Shown one piece after another: positions 1 through 11,500 of a stretch of 64,000 bases of DNA. The stretch lies in NCBI RefSeq assembly GCF_018873765.1, contig NC_057926.1, positions 49,405,043-49,469,042 on the forward strand. Reading direction: 5' to 3'. This DNA comes from Telopea speciosissima (taxonomy: Eukaryota; Streptophyta; Magnoliopsida; Proteales; Proteaceae). Under the pieces are notes generated by a model that had not been told where the DNA came from, searched no databases, and worked only from the letters and a program-made list of their open reading frames with translations. The position numbers and the translations under genes were made by a program. Numbering within the stretch: the stretch's first letter is position 1; each line of letters begins with the position of its first letter.

Positions 1-264
1 GGCCTAAAAGAATGAGGGTTAATAGTGCTCTTCCCTCACCTTAAAAGCTGTTTACGGTTGGGGAGGGCAGCTGATATTAGGTATTTGAACGGCATGGTGC
101 CCCCACTCTTTACAACTTAGATTAGATCTCAAAGCCACTACTCCAGCCGTTATGTCGAATCTCACTTCCAACTATGGATGCAAGAGAGCAAGATTATTTA
201 TTTTCCATGTTTGGCTTCCTCCAATGTCTTATTTTTGTATTTTGAAGTTTATCATCGTAATCCT

Positions 265-820
265 TTGCTCTTTTCTGACAAATAAACGATCGGGTTGAGA
301 TTTGAGAAGGGAAATCACTTTGGGATAAATTGTTTATAGAATTATAGCCGAAATGGGCAGTTGACACATGAAAACAGAGCACTTTCACACCCCAGAGTCA
401 TTTAGTCACAGAGCCCCCCATTCTGTTTTTATGCAATGAAGCATTCAAGCCTCGTGACCATGGTTCGTGATCTTAGTATCGGTTGGATTGGATCGGGATT
501 GGATCGGCCGATATGAATTGGGATCGCCCAAACTTAGACAAATTGCTCTTTTCTGACAAATAAACGATCGGGTTGAGATTTGAGAAGGGAAATCACTTTG
601 GGATAAATTGTTTATAGAATTATAGCCGAAATGGGCAGTTGACACATGAAAACAGAGCACTTTCACACCCCAGAGTCATTTAGTCACAGAGCCCCCCATT
701 CTGTTTTTATGCAATGAAGCATTCAAGCCTCGTGACCATGGTTCGTGATCTTAGTATCGGTTGGATTGGATCGGGATTGGATCGGCCGATATGAATTGGG
801 ATCGCCCAAACTTAGACAAA
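265..820. repeat. 278-bp tandem duplication, two copies
   Basis: The segment 265-542 is repeated almost identically at 543-820. Several landmarks are offset by exactly 278 bases, for example TTGCTC at 265/543 and TTGACACATG at 361/639. Near-identity implies a recent event. It includes the GATCGG-rich stretch typical of this window's dispersed repeats. Confidence 0.9.
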
Positions 821-1061
821 TATAACACTTTTGTCCCTGTTTTCTTATAAAAAAGCTAATTTTTTTTACATTTTTATCTTTATCCGTACAGATGGATCAG
901 ATCGGTATCAGGATCGGTCTTGGCCGATACCGATCCGATCCGGCCAAAATATTTATCCGATCCGATACCTCAAACCATGCTCGTGACCCTTGAATTCTGT
1001 TGGATTTTTAACACAACCCATTATTATTTAATGAATAGACATCTAAAATAATTCATGAAGC

Positions 1062-1150
1062 TACCGTCCAAGGCCCTCTAGGGCCACTCACATGGAATCC
1101 ACTCCTGCTGTGGATTCTACATTGGATTTCATGGAGGACCTTGAACGGTA
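1062..1150. mobile_element. Small hairpin (MITE-like) insertion in block R1
   Basis: The ends are inverted: TACCGTCCAAGGCCCTC at the left and the reverse complement of TACCGTTCAAGGTCCTC at the right, with TGGAATCCA and TGGATTTCA-type arms inside. Block R2 runs from ATAATTCATGA directly into the AGATATAAAG-like sequence, while R1 has this hairpin plus about 30 bases in between, so it looks like an insertion. No clear target duplication was found. Confidence 0.5.
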
Positions 1151-1574
1151 CTTGTACACAGATAGGATCCTCGCTCGATATAAAGAAGGGAGAGGGTTGG
1201 GCATGGAAGGCTAGCAGTTTATGCAATATAGAGGGTGGGATGGGAAGGGCAGAGTGGTCATTTCCATAGAGATGAGAGAAACACAGACTCAAGCTAGGGC
1301 GCTGGGCATAGCGCCAGTGTGCCCAGCCTTTACCTTATAAAGAAATAGGATGGGGCCTAAGGAGGGGACTGAGGGGGATTTTTCATTTTGTAGGAGTGAG
1401 GCAGTCATTTAAGGGGGTTGTGTTTGGGTGCAAATTGAACGCAACCAGGCAATGTTCTTTTTCCCAAAAAAAAAAATTGGGTGAGTTAAAAAAAAAACGC
1501 ATTGACACATTACCTCATCCCCTCACTATTAAAATAATATAAAATAGGTTGTAAATGTCACCAATAATTTATCG

Positions 1575-1716
1575 ACAAGAGAACGCTACCTGATTGTGTG
1601 GCCCCTGCACTGTGCCAGCATGGAGGCACAAGATTTCTACCTTTTCATGGGGTTGGGACAGTCATTTCACACCGCCTTGTCAGACACAGGGGGCACGCAA
1701 TGAAGTAGCGTTCTTT
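1575..1716. mobile_element. Foldback MITE, about 140 bp
   Basis: Imperfect terminal inverted repeats flank a short core: GAACGCTACCTGATTGTGTG at 1581-1600 pairs with the complement of the CACGCAATGAAGTAGCGTTC segment ending at 1713. No convincing target duplication was seen, so the superfamily is left open. Confidence 0.5.
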
Positions 1717-2708
1717 CTCCCTTTACTGGAAATTATAGAATCTTAAAAAAATGCAAGGCCTACATTTTAGTTTTGGAGGTCTTTTTTAGTCCTCAATTGA
1801 CATTTTGTATCTTTTCCGGAAATTTAAAAGAAAAAAATTTTGCTTGAAAATAACCAGATTACTTTTTGGAGGGTTGGCAAATCAAAAGCAAGTGAAACAA
1901 CCTGGAAATCAGTTCATACCTTATGATTAGATATATTTCATTATGAAAAACCTTACCTTTTAAATGGTTTAATTTCATCATCATTTTACAACCAAAAAAA
2001 AAAAAAATCTATTTTTAGAATCATAGGAGCCATTTTAAGTAGAATTTTCCAACTTATTTTTATCCAAGTTGTATAGTGCTTTAAAACAACACCTAGATCA
2101 CCTTTTTTTGTTTTGGAAAAAAAAAAACAAATAAGAGAGAGAGAGAGATTCCAAATCTAGCAATGAGTCAGATCATTGACCTGAAATTCTGGGATTTGGA
2201 TCGAAACTCGATCTGAAATCTTCCAAGAATGTTTTGGTCAATTAAACCATTTTTAATTAATTTAAAATATAGGTATTTTAATCGGTTTAAGGGATTTATC
2301 CCCATTTTCAACCATTGATGTTCAGTAACAGTATGTATAAATGAGATCAATCCTCAATAGCAACAACCAAGTTTCTATTTTTCTTAGTGTCTAATTTTGG
2401 TCTGTTGTGAATTTTATAGCTTTCTATTGTGTCTAAGGGACTTGGCTGAAGACCAGCTTCTAGAAATAAGGATAGTTTTCGAGTTCCTAATTTTCTGTTT
2501 TCAAGCAAATAGTTTCTATTTTAGAAAGCAAACAATTTTTGTTGAGTTGCAATTGCGCTTAAGAATGTTTAGATTCATCAGGTATTTGGGATGGATTCCC
2601 AAGGCCATTGCAGTTTTTGCTGCTCTTCAGTTCTAATTCAGAATTTTTTTAAAATTCTTGTTAGAACTTCAGTTCAGGTTCTCCAGTTAGCTAGCATAAC
2701 TCCTTTTG

Positions 2709-4060
2709 TTTTTTTTTTTTTTTTTTTTTTGGTAAGAGGAAATCTATTGATTTGAGTGCGAAGAGCACGTGGTATAAAGATTACAAATCTCTTGTAACCA
2801 CGGAGTGGACATTGGCCAAACTGTCGTACGCACCGTAGACAAGGCCTTGGTAGATAGAGTTGGCAACAACATTTGCCTCTCTAAGAATAAAATGAAAATA
2901 CATTTACGAAAATAGGAAGAGATGTGCACTATATGTGCTATCACTGGTTGGAGGGCTAGGGTGCAATCTTCTTACGATCATTGATGAAAGAGATAACCTC
3001 GAGGTTATATGATTCCACCTTTAAAATCCATAGCTTCTGAAATTGCTTCAAGTAGTCCAACACGGATTGCCAGGGCTTCCCCAATAACAATGCTATCGAA
3101 CCTACTGACTTCAGATTTTACAAACACTGGCTGACCAATAAAATCCCTGATGAAAAGGCCGATGCCGCAAATACTGTGGTCTCGGGACTAAGATGCATCA
3201 GTATTAAGTGAAAGGAAAGGACGTTTAGGGGGGGTCCAAGTACGTATACTCCTTGGTTGAGAAGTAAGATTGGAGACCTGAAAATGGGGGTTTCTTTGAC
3301 AGTTTAGGAACTCGGAGTGTGCCTTGGAAGCCGCTTGTATAACTTCCTCTGGAGTCATCTTAGCCTAGCCCAACACCATTGCATAGCAAGAAAACTACAG
3401 TAACTGCTTAGTTCCCTAAATCTTTTCTTCCCCAATTTACTCCATTCATGCCAACCTTCAATCCATGACTGTATCGTGAAGTCCTCTCGATCTGGGACCC
3501 GAATGGCTAAGGGACTACCAAACCAAGCCACTCTCGCATAGGGACAATGTAAAATAATGTGATCAGGGCTCTCAATGCTTGCTCTGCATCTAGCACATTG
3601 AGGATCTATGTTGACATATCTGAGTAAAAAGCCTTCACTGGTAGTGAGACCTGCCGCGCATGTTCTCCAGAGAAAAGTTTTAATTTTCGGCATAGTGTGG
3701 CACCCTCAAATTGTCTTCCACACTCTAGATGAAGTTGTAGCCAATTTACTCACCCTTGAAGAAGCTGGGCTAGCCGACTGCAGCACGCTCTTGGGTATAC
3801 ACTGAGGGAAATATGCTGATTTCACAGAGTACCTCCCATTCTTAGAAGCTCCCTAACCCACCTATCTTCTCCTGGGAACAAAGGAACCTGAACCTTAAGG
3901 ATGGCATCAATAACCTCCTTGTTAAAGAGCTGGATTTAGCAATGGCTGGTTCCAGGTTCTGCAATCTTGATTTATAAGATCTGAAACCCAAGTTAGCTAG
4001 CATATCAGAAACTTTAAACTCCAAAGTTTTTTTGAGTCTCATACTTTCACACAATACCTT
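2709..4060 (-). mobile_element. Decayed LINE 3' portion: zf-RVT and RNase H domains
   Basis: Read on the minus strand, an open stretch 3693-3355 encodes a reverse-transcriptase zinc-binding domain: PKIKTFLWRTCAAGL, then a CARC...H..LHCPYA cysteine/histidine cluster. It follows a degraded upstream part (KVSDMLANLGF near 4000) and precedes an RNase H-like region (LNTDAS, GIGLFIRD, EALAIRVGLLEA) that contains an in-frame stop near 3190. The plus-strand poly-T at 2709-2730 is the element's poly-A tail. The copy is 5'-truncated and frameshifted, hence inactive. The domain order fits plant L1-type non-LTR elements. Confidence 0.75.
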
Positions 4061-4103
4061 GTTTCTGGAATTTTTTTTGGGTGGGGGGGTGTCTAATTAA
4101 TTT

Positions 4104-4179
4104 CATTACATCCCTCCACTTAGTATTCAGTTTGATGCGATCATTACATCCCTCCACTTAGTATTCAGTTTGATGCGAT
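4104..4179. repeat. 38-bp tandem repeat, two copies
   Basis: A 38-base unit beginning CATTACATCCCTCCAC is present at 4104-4141 and again, identically, at 4142-4179. It lies between the LINE remnant and the 3' end of BOP1. Confidence 0.9.
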
Positions 4180-4844
4180 ATTTAAGAGTTAGGCTTATGC
4201 CTTGGTTCTTATATTCTAGAAGCCATTAAGATTTGCAGATTGTGCCACAGGAAAGAGATTCAGCCGTTTATCTAATAAAAGTCACTCTAACTTAACCTGT
4301 AGAGAAAAGATTAAGTAGAATTTTCGTTGACACGAACATGTCATTCACAGTTGAACCAGAATCCTAATGGTACAAACAATAATCGATATAGTAATTAGAT
4401 TCCAACCAATAGCTTACAGCATAGTTGCAGTAAGAAACCAGTTTCTGAATCAATCAGTTGCCTACTTCCAAGTTTTCCACCTAGGAACAACCCCCTTCCA
4501 CCCCCCCCCCCCCCCAACCCCACCCCATCCCACCCCAAAAAAGAGGGGAAAAATTTCCCTGCTAACTGATTATTCAATTAATGCTCCCAGCCTAAGAGCT
4601 AATACCCAATCCAACACCAAAATATACTGTTATCCATTACAACTAAGACCCTCACTCTCTATCGATTTGATAATCTGTATACAATTTCTGAAGAATATCC
4701 TTTCCCCCCACACAAGATGCGCTGTTGCTGTTTCTGCTGCTGCCAAATTTGTAAGATCTGATAAAATGGGATGAAAATAATTCAATCGTCCTCTTCATAT
4801 GACCATATCCTTTTATCACTCTTTTATTTTGTAGGTCCTGCTTC
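4180..4844. other. 3' flank of BOP1
   Basis: Downstream flank or 3' untranslated sequence of the minus-strand BOP1 gene. It contains a poly-C tract around 4500-4516. No other gene is seen. Confidence 0.4.
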
Positions 4845-5508
4845 TTAATGGCAGTAAAGCTTGATTACTGAATCAGAACCAGCTGTGAATAACCACGGTT
4901 GCCTTGGATGGAACTTGCAATCCAAAACCCCTGCACATCAAGGAAGAATCGATAAGAACAACACCCTCAACTCCCAGTTTAGACAGTAGTTCTTTGCAAA
5001 AGATATGTGCACAGATCATCACTTAAAAACTCATTTCCCTTTAATATAGAATAATTAGAATATGAAAACCATGGGGAAACTGAAGACAGTCAAATATACA
5101 ACAACAAAGTGGCAAACTCCAGAAGCTACCAAACTGTGAGCAGCCTGTGTTCATCAAGCCATCAAATGAAAATTGAGTAGGCAAAATTTTCAGGCATTGT
5201 CCCACAGTATTTTCTATTAACAAGTAAAGGCCTCACCTTTTTATATTTCTACCACCATCAGGAAAAGGATGAAAGGAAAACATAATATGGAACAAGCACT
5301 GACCTCTTCCATTCGTACTGGAATGCCCTCGAAGAATTTCTAATGGCACAATAAGAGGATTTTGGTTGAGATCTGAATAAACCATGCCATGGAAGACATA
5401 TGCTGTGCAGTCATCAGAACATGAAGCAAAAAGAGGGTATGAACGATGGAAGGCAACATTTGTGATGTCCTTTGGGTGGCACCTGAGAATTCCCATTAGA
5501 AGACAATT

Positions 5509-5543
<35 letters not shown>

Positions 5544-8500
5544 AATGACATTTGCGCTTTAACTAATGCCACCAGTGAAACCATTAGGGTTCTGAACTTA
5601 CAACCGAAAAAATAAGGATACGATAACTTGTACTCCAAACAAACCTATTATTATTTAAATGTCAACATCTTAAATCCCCGCAAGCAGGATCCATATCACC
5701 TACTGCATATCCAGAGCAACCCAATTTAAATTTGGAGAAGGGCACCTGCCTGGACCTGGATTTTGGGGAAGGAACTAATGGCCTGAGCTGGCTTTAACCA
5801 ATTGAGCCTTAGAATGTGATAGGCCAGCCAATAGCTTGCCTTCCTTATCCAAATACCAAAAACAGCAATTAACATTCCCCTTTATTTACCAAATCCAAAT
5901 TTAAATTCAAGGGCTGCACCTCAGCTCCGTTGCGGTTGCTTACAACCAAGTTGATTTCGAGTCAATTAAGTCCAAAATTTGCAACCTCAAAGACCTCTAA
6001 TCCAAAACTCATAAACCAAAACAGCTAAGATGAGAAGAGCTTAAAACAAAGTATGGCATTGAGCTTTATTTCATTTAACATTTAAACTGTATAGGATGTA
6101 TATATCTAAACAACCCCTGACCACCTAACAAGAAAGTCGAGCCCAAGGAACCAAGCATGGATTATGACAAACCAAGCTAGTCCAGTTTGTTGAAAGCCTA
6201 CTTCCAGGTGGCCACAAGATGGCTAAGCAAGGGTTTGGCAGACTGTCCATTGGACTAGCAGCAGGCTTTTACATAGTCATTAACAGATCCCAAATTCTTC
6301 AGAATGTTCAAGACATCTTGCAAAAGTTATGGAAACATACTTGAGAGTTCTGTATGGTTGAGATGACAGATCCATGTCAAACCAACAAAGTTTTCCTTCT
6401 CGGCTCCCCACAATGACATTATCACCTGCAGAGAATTGATGTCTCAGAAATATTTACTCGATTACTACGGATGCATCTTGTTGTCACTAAAATGATGAAG
6501 TGAGAAGTTGTAACCTTCTTTTGATTGCCCTTTGTCTTGCACCTAAAAGTTATTTAATGTAGGGGTAAAAAAGGGTTCTCAAAATAATTTGAAAGCAACT
6601 TGTCATTATGTTATTGTTAAAATCTGCATTTTTTTGAATAGGCATGTGAAACGATAAGGTTTACCGCCATTGGGAAAAAAAATGTGCGATACTAAAAGGG
6701 CAAGAAACTAAGGTTACAACTTTTTTTTCACCAAACTTGGTTACAGCAAGATTTTCCCATTATTAAAACATAAAAATGATCTTCCACTATTCCACATCAA
6801 TTGATTCCTTTTATCTGCATAGTATAAATACACAGGCAAAAGGTTTAATGCAAGAAGGCCTTCCGATATGAGCTGCGTACTTTTTGCCAAAGGGAAGCAT
6901 CGGATAGATAGGCCATGGTCTGGATTGGCCACAAGATAAACTTTTCATAGCCTAATTCAATCAAATATCATCCCATGTACTGATATGCATTCCTGTATTG
7001 AAATGCACCCATTCAGCAGTCCATGCACCATGTTAGACCTGGATTTTCAAAGCATTAATTTTGCAATTTGGCAGACACCAATTTGGACCAAAACTTGTAA
7101 CATGAGCAAGAGACCTTGCGGTCTACCAGTCCATAAAATTCAGGTCCAATCCAACCTGCCAGAGAGCAGATATTTGGGCTTGCATAAGAAGGCCTTCTTC
7201 AGTGGACCAGGCAGGAAATAGCTGCCCATAGATTAATGAGACAGGAAAAATAAAAAAGAACATTTCTTTGACCTGCAGGATGAATAGCAATGGAGGAGAC
7301 CTCACGAAGTCCTGTCTCAAGCTTCTTAATAAGCTTGTGCTTCAACAAATCATAAACACGAACATTTTTCTTTGTTGCTATGAAGAAGATGGAACGAGAT
7401 GGATGGAAAGCTGATGTAACAGGAAGCCCATGCAACTTAAAAGGAATATTTTGTGAGAGTTTCTTTGATAGTTGGTGTATCATTATTGCTCTTGAATCAC
7501 GTACAAAAGCAAGTCAAGGAATGTCATAGAGATCAGAAAAATATGTAGGTACAAAAACAACTGAAGAATTGAAAAAAAAAATGTTGTTAATGGGAACAAA
7601 GATTCCAGGCACTAAGGTAATTGCTGGTGACCTGTCCATGGGTCAATGGCTTTCTATTTTCCTAAATTGGATTCCTATTGATGCAGTCAGCCCCGAGAGT
7701 CTTAAGCCTTTATATGAAAATTGGGCCATGCCCTTCGTTTAAGTCTGGGCCTCAGCACGGACTTGCTCTTGGGTTTTGCATTTTGATATTTTAGTTAAGC
7801 AGCAGTGTAGAATAAGGACAAGGAAGAGCATATGAGTGTATGGACAGTCTAGTCAAGTTAGGAGTTTCTGATGTATCTAGGCCGCAAGTGTAGGGATTCC
7901 CCTACACCAGCAGCACTGTAGGTGTAAGGATTACCCGGCGCCAGCAGTAAAATCGTGGGCTGATGTTTATTTTCTAGTTAGGCTGTACTCCTAATTGGGA
8001 GTCCTAGTTAGACTTAACATTCTATTTTTGTCTAAGCCATTAGGCTACATATACATGTAATCAGCTCTTGAGAGCTCCCATGATTTGAATGAATAGAAAA
8101 GTTTGTAGAAAAGTTTGCTCATGCAATGTTGAAATCCTGAGATAGGATAGGTGAGAGGCCTAGGGCATAGTTATCAAGGTGTTGCCAAGGCGTCCAGGGT
8201 CCTTGGTCGCCTTGGACGCCTTGGGCGCTTTGCCGCCATGGCAGTGTTGCCTTCCCGCCTTGAAAACTATGGCCTAGGGCGAGATACCCATTCCCTTCCA
8301 TCGATCTCAAGGTCTTAGGGTTCAACTCTTGAAACTGCCCTGGCCGATCTCAAGAAGCTCTTCAAGATTGCTGGAATTTCTCTGCCAGTTGTTTGCATCA
8401 TTGCCCTGGGAATTCTTATCTTTTTCCAAGTTGCTGCCAAGTTCCAGATCATTCACTACAGAAGGGGCCAATCCTCCATCATCAAATTTGGGAGAAACCT

Positions 8501-11500
8501 AGGGTTTCAATAGCCTAAAAGGCTGATCGATCTCTCTTTCTCTGTTCTGATCGTGCTCTTCTATTTGGGATTTCATTCTACATCTAAGAAGATTATTCAA
8601 TTCTATTTGCAGGTTCAACAGGTTACTGATTTGTGGGATTCTATTATTCACTTCTCTTGTTCACTTGTGGTTACCAATTTGAGATCCCATTGAGAAAGGT
8701 CCTCTGGCCATTAAAGGTTTAATGGGCAAATCATTAACTATGTTCAAGGAGAATAGATATCCCTTGTTCTCTCTTCCTTCTTCATTCAAGATTTGATTTG
8801 TAGTGGTGATTCAGCAACCAGATTCTAGCAATCGATTGACTAAGGAATTGATTTCTTCCCTAGCTTCCTCTCTTAGATCTGGACATCAGGAAGTAAGGAT
8901 GAGTTTTACAGTTTTTCCTAGTGAATTGATCAAATTTCTAGTGGAACCCAGGGATTCCAAAATTGGGGGTACCGTGGCTTCAAAAGTTCGAGTGTGAACC
9001 ACCCTAATACTAAATCGTTTGTGACTTACTAGCTCCCTTAGACATGATCTTGGAATTACTGATTTGATCCTAAATAAGCAAAGGTTTTTGTTGCGTTTGG
9101 ACTCCAAATATCTCGCCGGTCTATGAATATTTTATATGCTTATCTCAGTATTTTTCTCAGGAAAATATAAACATCACAATGTATGTGACATTTAAAATAA
9201 ATTTATACTTCAAGGACTGCCATGTGGCAGTGCATTGCTGGGTGCATGTGATATAGTACCTCGTACCCATCTGCTTGGCCAAGTTCCAAGACCAAACAGG
9301 TAGCGAAAGTGCCTTGAAAGCAAGTTCAAAGTTGCACAAAATTACAGAAATGCCAATGGTTTCAGTACATTGAAAAGCATTCTTGTAATTTTATGAAACT
9401 TTGGACACACTTTTAAAGCACTTCCATCAGATGTTTCTAGCTGAAATTTGCCGAGTGGTATATATCTTGGCAGGTTCTGAAGTATAAGGCCATTTCAAAC
9501 ATCACTTAGCATAGTGACATTTAGGAGCTCCCTACTTTCCATAATTTCTCAGAAGACTCCTTCAAAGTGCTATCGGTGGATTTGAAGAGGGTCGAGTTAC
9601 CTTCTTAATCTGGAAGTTTCTAAGGAAAATTTTCGTAAAACTCAGTGGATCAATTTGAGTGAGGAACTGAGGATATCTGAAGATAATACTGTCCAAATAT
9701 TCTATTTACTGTTGCAGAAACTATTTACTAAGCTACAGCAATTTGGCACATTTTTACAAATAACTTGCCATACCAATTACATTAAATACTCAGTGGTACT
9801 TTACTTGGGAAAATAGTTTGGGGATTTTTTTAATACGAAGATTATCTCTTGCGGACCATAGAAAGCTACTCAGGGTTTTCTAAACCCTACTTCTACAACA
9901 CTTATTTAAAGATGTAATATTACCTTCTTAGTAGAGTTGGAGAAATAAAAATTCGGTATTTTGGTGGTGATTGTAATTTGTCAGTGGACGTCTCTTCTTC
10001 ACTTCAATTCCTTTTTTTTTCTGTCTACCTACGAAAGAAAAGAAGGAAAAGAAGGAATTGAAGAGAGGAAGAGACATCCACTTACAATCACCACCAAAAA
10101 AACAGAATTTTTATAAAGGTGTACATGGAGGATATGGTTTTGGAAAGAAGAATGAGGAAGGGATTTCAGTTTTCGATTTTTCTATGGCTTATGATTTATC
10201 CATTGTAAACACGTACTTTGAAAAGAGAGGAGCATTTAGTTACCTTCAAAAGTGGGCATCATAGTAGCCAAATAGATTTCTTTCTAACTAGGTCCAATAG
10301 GACGATAGGTTATTATGTAAGGACTATAAGGTTAGCTTAACCCAAGGTTCTAAATCTCAGTTTCAAGGACGGTTTTGACCCTGGCCAAAACCGAGATTTC
10401 CCAGGTTTCGACCCACCTAGTATTTTTGTCCAAACTCAAATGTCATGGGCTGGTAGAAACTGATTGAAACTCGGTATTTTTCAGTCGAAACTGGGCTCGT
10501 TGAAACTCGGTAATTTTTTTTTCAGAACTGGTCGAAATACTGAAATATTCGAAAGATGGTTGAAACCTGATACGAACCAGTATCGACCATAAGTTTTGTC
10601 TCAATTCTGTCAAAACCGAGATTTAGTTCCATGGTCTAACTACACAACATAGCTTAGTGGTTATGGATATGTCACTCATTATGCCGAATCGTAAGAAAGT
10701 TGAGCTTATTTACCCTAGGATAAGGTGGTGGAGCTTAAAAGGGAATACTTTGATATAATTTACTGATAATGTGGTCAAACAAGGAAAATGGGAGTTTGAT
10801 GGAGACAATAATACAATGTGGAGCAAGACTACTTGTATTAAGAAGGTTGCTAAAGATGTCCTAGGTGAATTGAAAGGAAAACATCATTCCTCTAGGGAGA
10901 CTTGGTGGTGGGATGATGATGTTCACGCATTAAGATTAAGAAAGCTAGTTTTAACACATGGCAAAGGACTAAGGATGTAGAGGATCTAAAAAGGTATAGA
11001 TTGGTCAGAAATGAAGTTAAGGTGATTGTAGGAAAAGCAAAAGCGAAGAAATATGAAGATCTTTATAACAATATGAGCACAAAGGAAGGGGGAAAAAGCT
11101 ATTTATAAGATAGCTAAAATGAGGGAAAGGAAGAGTAGAGATTTCGACCATGTTAGATGTATTAAAAGTGAAGATGGTAAAGTACTAATAAGGGATGAGA
11201 ACATTAAGGAGAAATGGAAAAATTATTTCTACAGCCTACCAAATGAATACATTTTGAGTAAGGGTCCCAGAAGAATGCATTACCCATCAAGACACCACAT
11301 GTCGTAGATATATACGAAAAATTAAGGTGCCTGAAGAAAAAGAAACTTTAAGGAGGATGAAAGTAGGCAAGAAACTAGGTCTAGATGAGGTCCCAATAGA
11401 AGTGTGGAAGAGCTTAGGAATATGTGGTTTATCTTGGCTAACCAAGCTGTTTAACAAGATTATCAGCACAAGAAAAATGTCAGATGAATGGAGGAGAAGC

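Larger units (their letters stand above)
190..2350 (+). repeat. Repeat block R1, the left-most of four related blocks
   Basis: Non-coding sequence sharing an ordered set of landmarks with blocks near 20985-22377, 24490-26495 and 28535-29910. The landmarks are a CTTCCTCCAAT-TCTTATT segment (about 208-228), a CTTTCACACCCCA segment followed by TTCTGTTTTTATGCAAT, an ACACAACCCATTAT segment (about 1010), and a TAGTTTTGGA-G segment near 1769. All four blocks are in the same orientation. No protein coding is seen. What the family is (old segmental duplication or non-autonomous element) cannot be decided by eye. Confidence 0.6.

Noticed and set aside
2685..4004. A 14-bp repeat AGTTAGCTAGCATA at 2685-2698 and 3991-4004 as target duplication of the LINE
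   Set aside because: The right copy lies inside LINE-like coding (MLANLGF) that continues further upstream, and the left copy is not next to the poly-T. A 14-base match by chance is expected several times in 64 kb.
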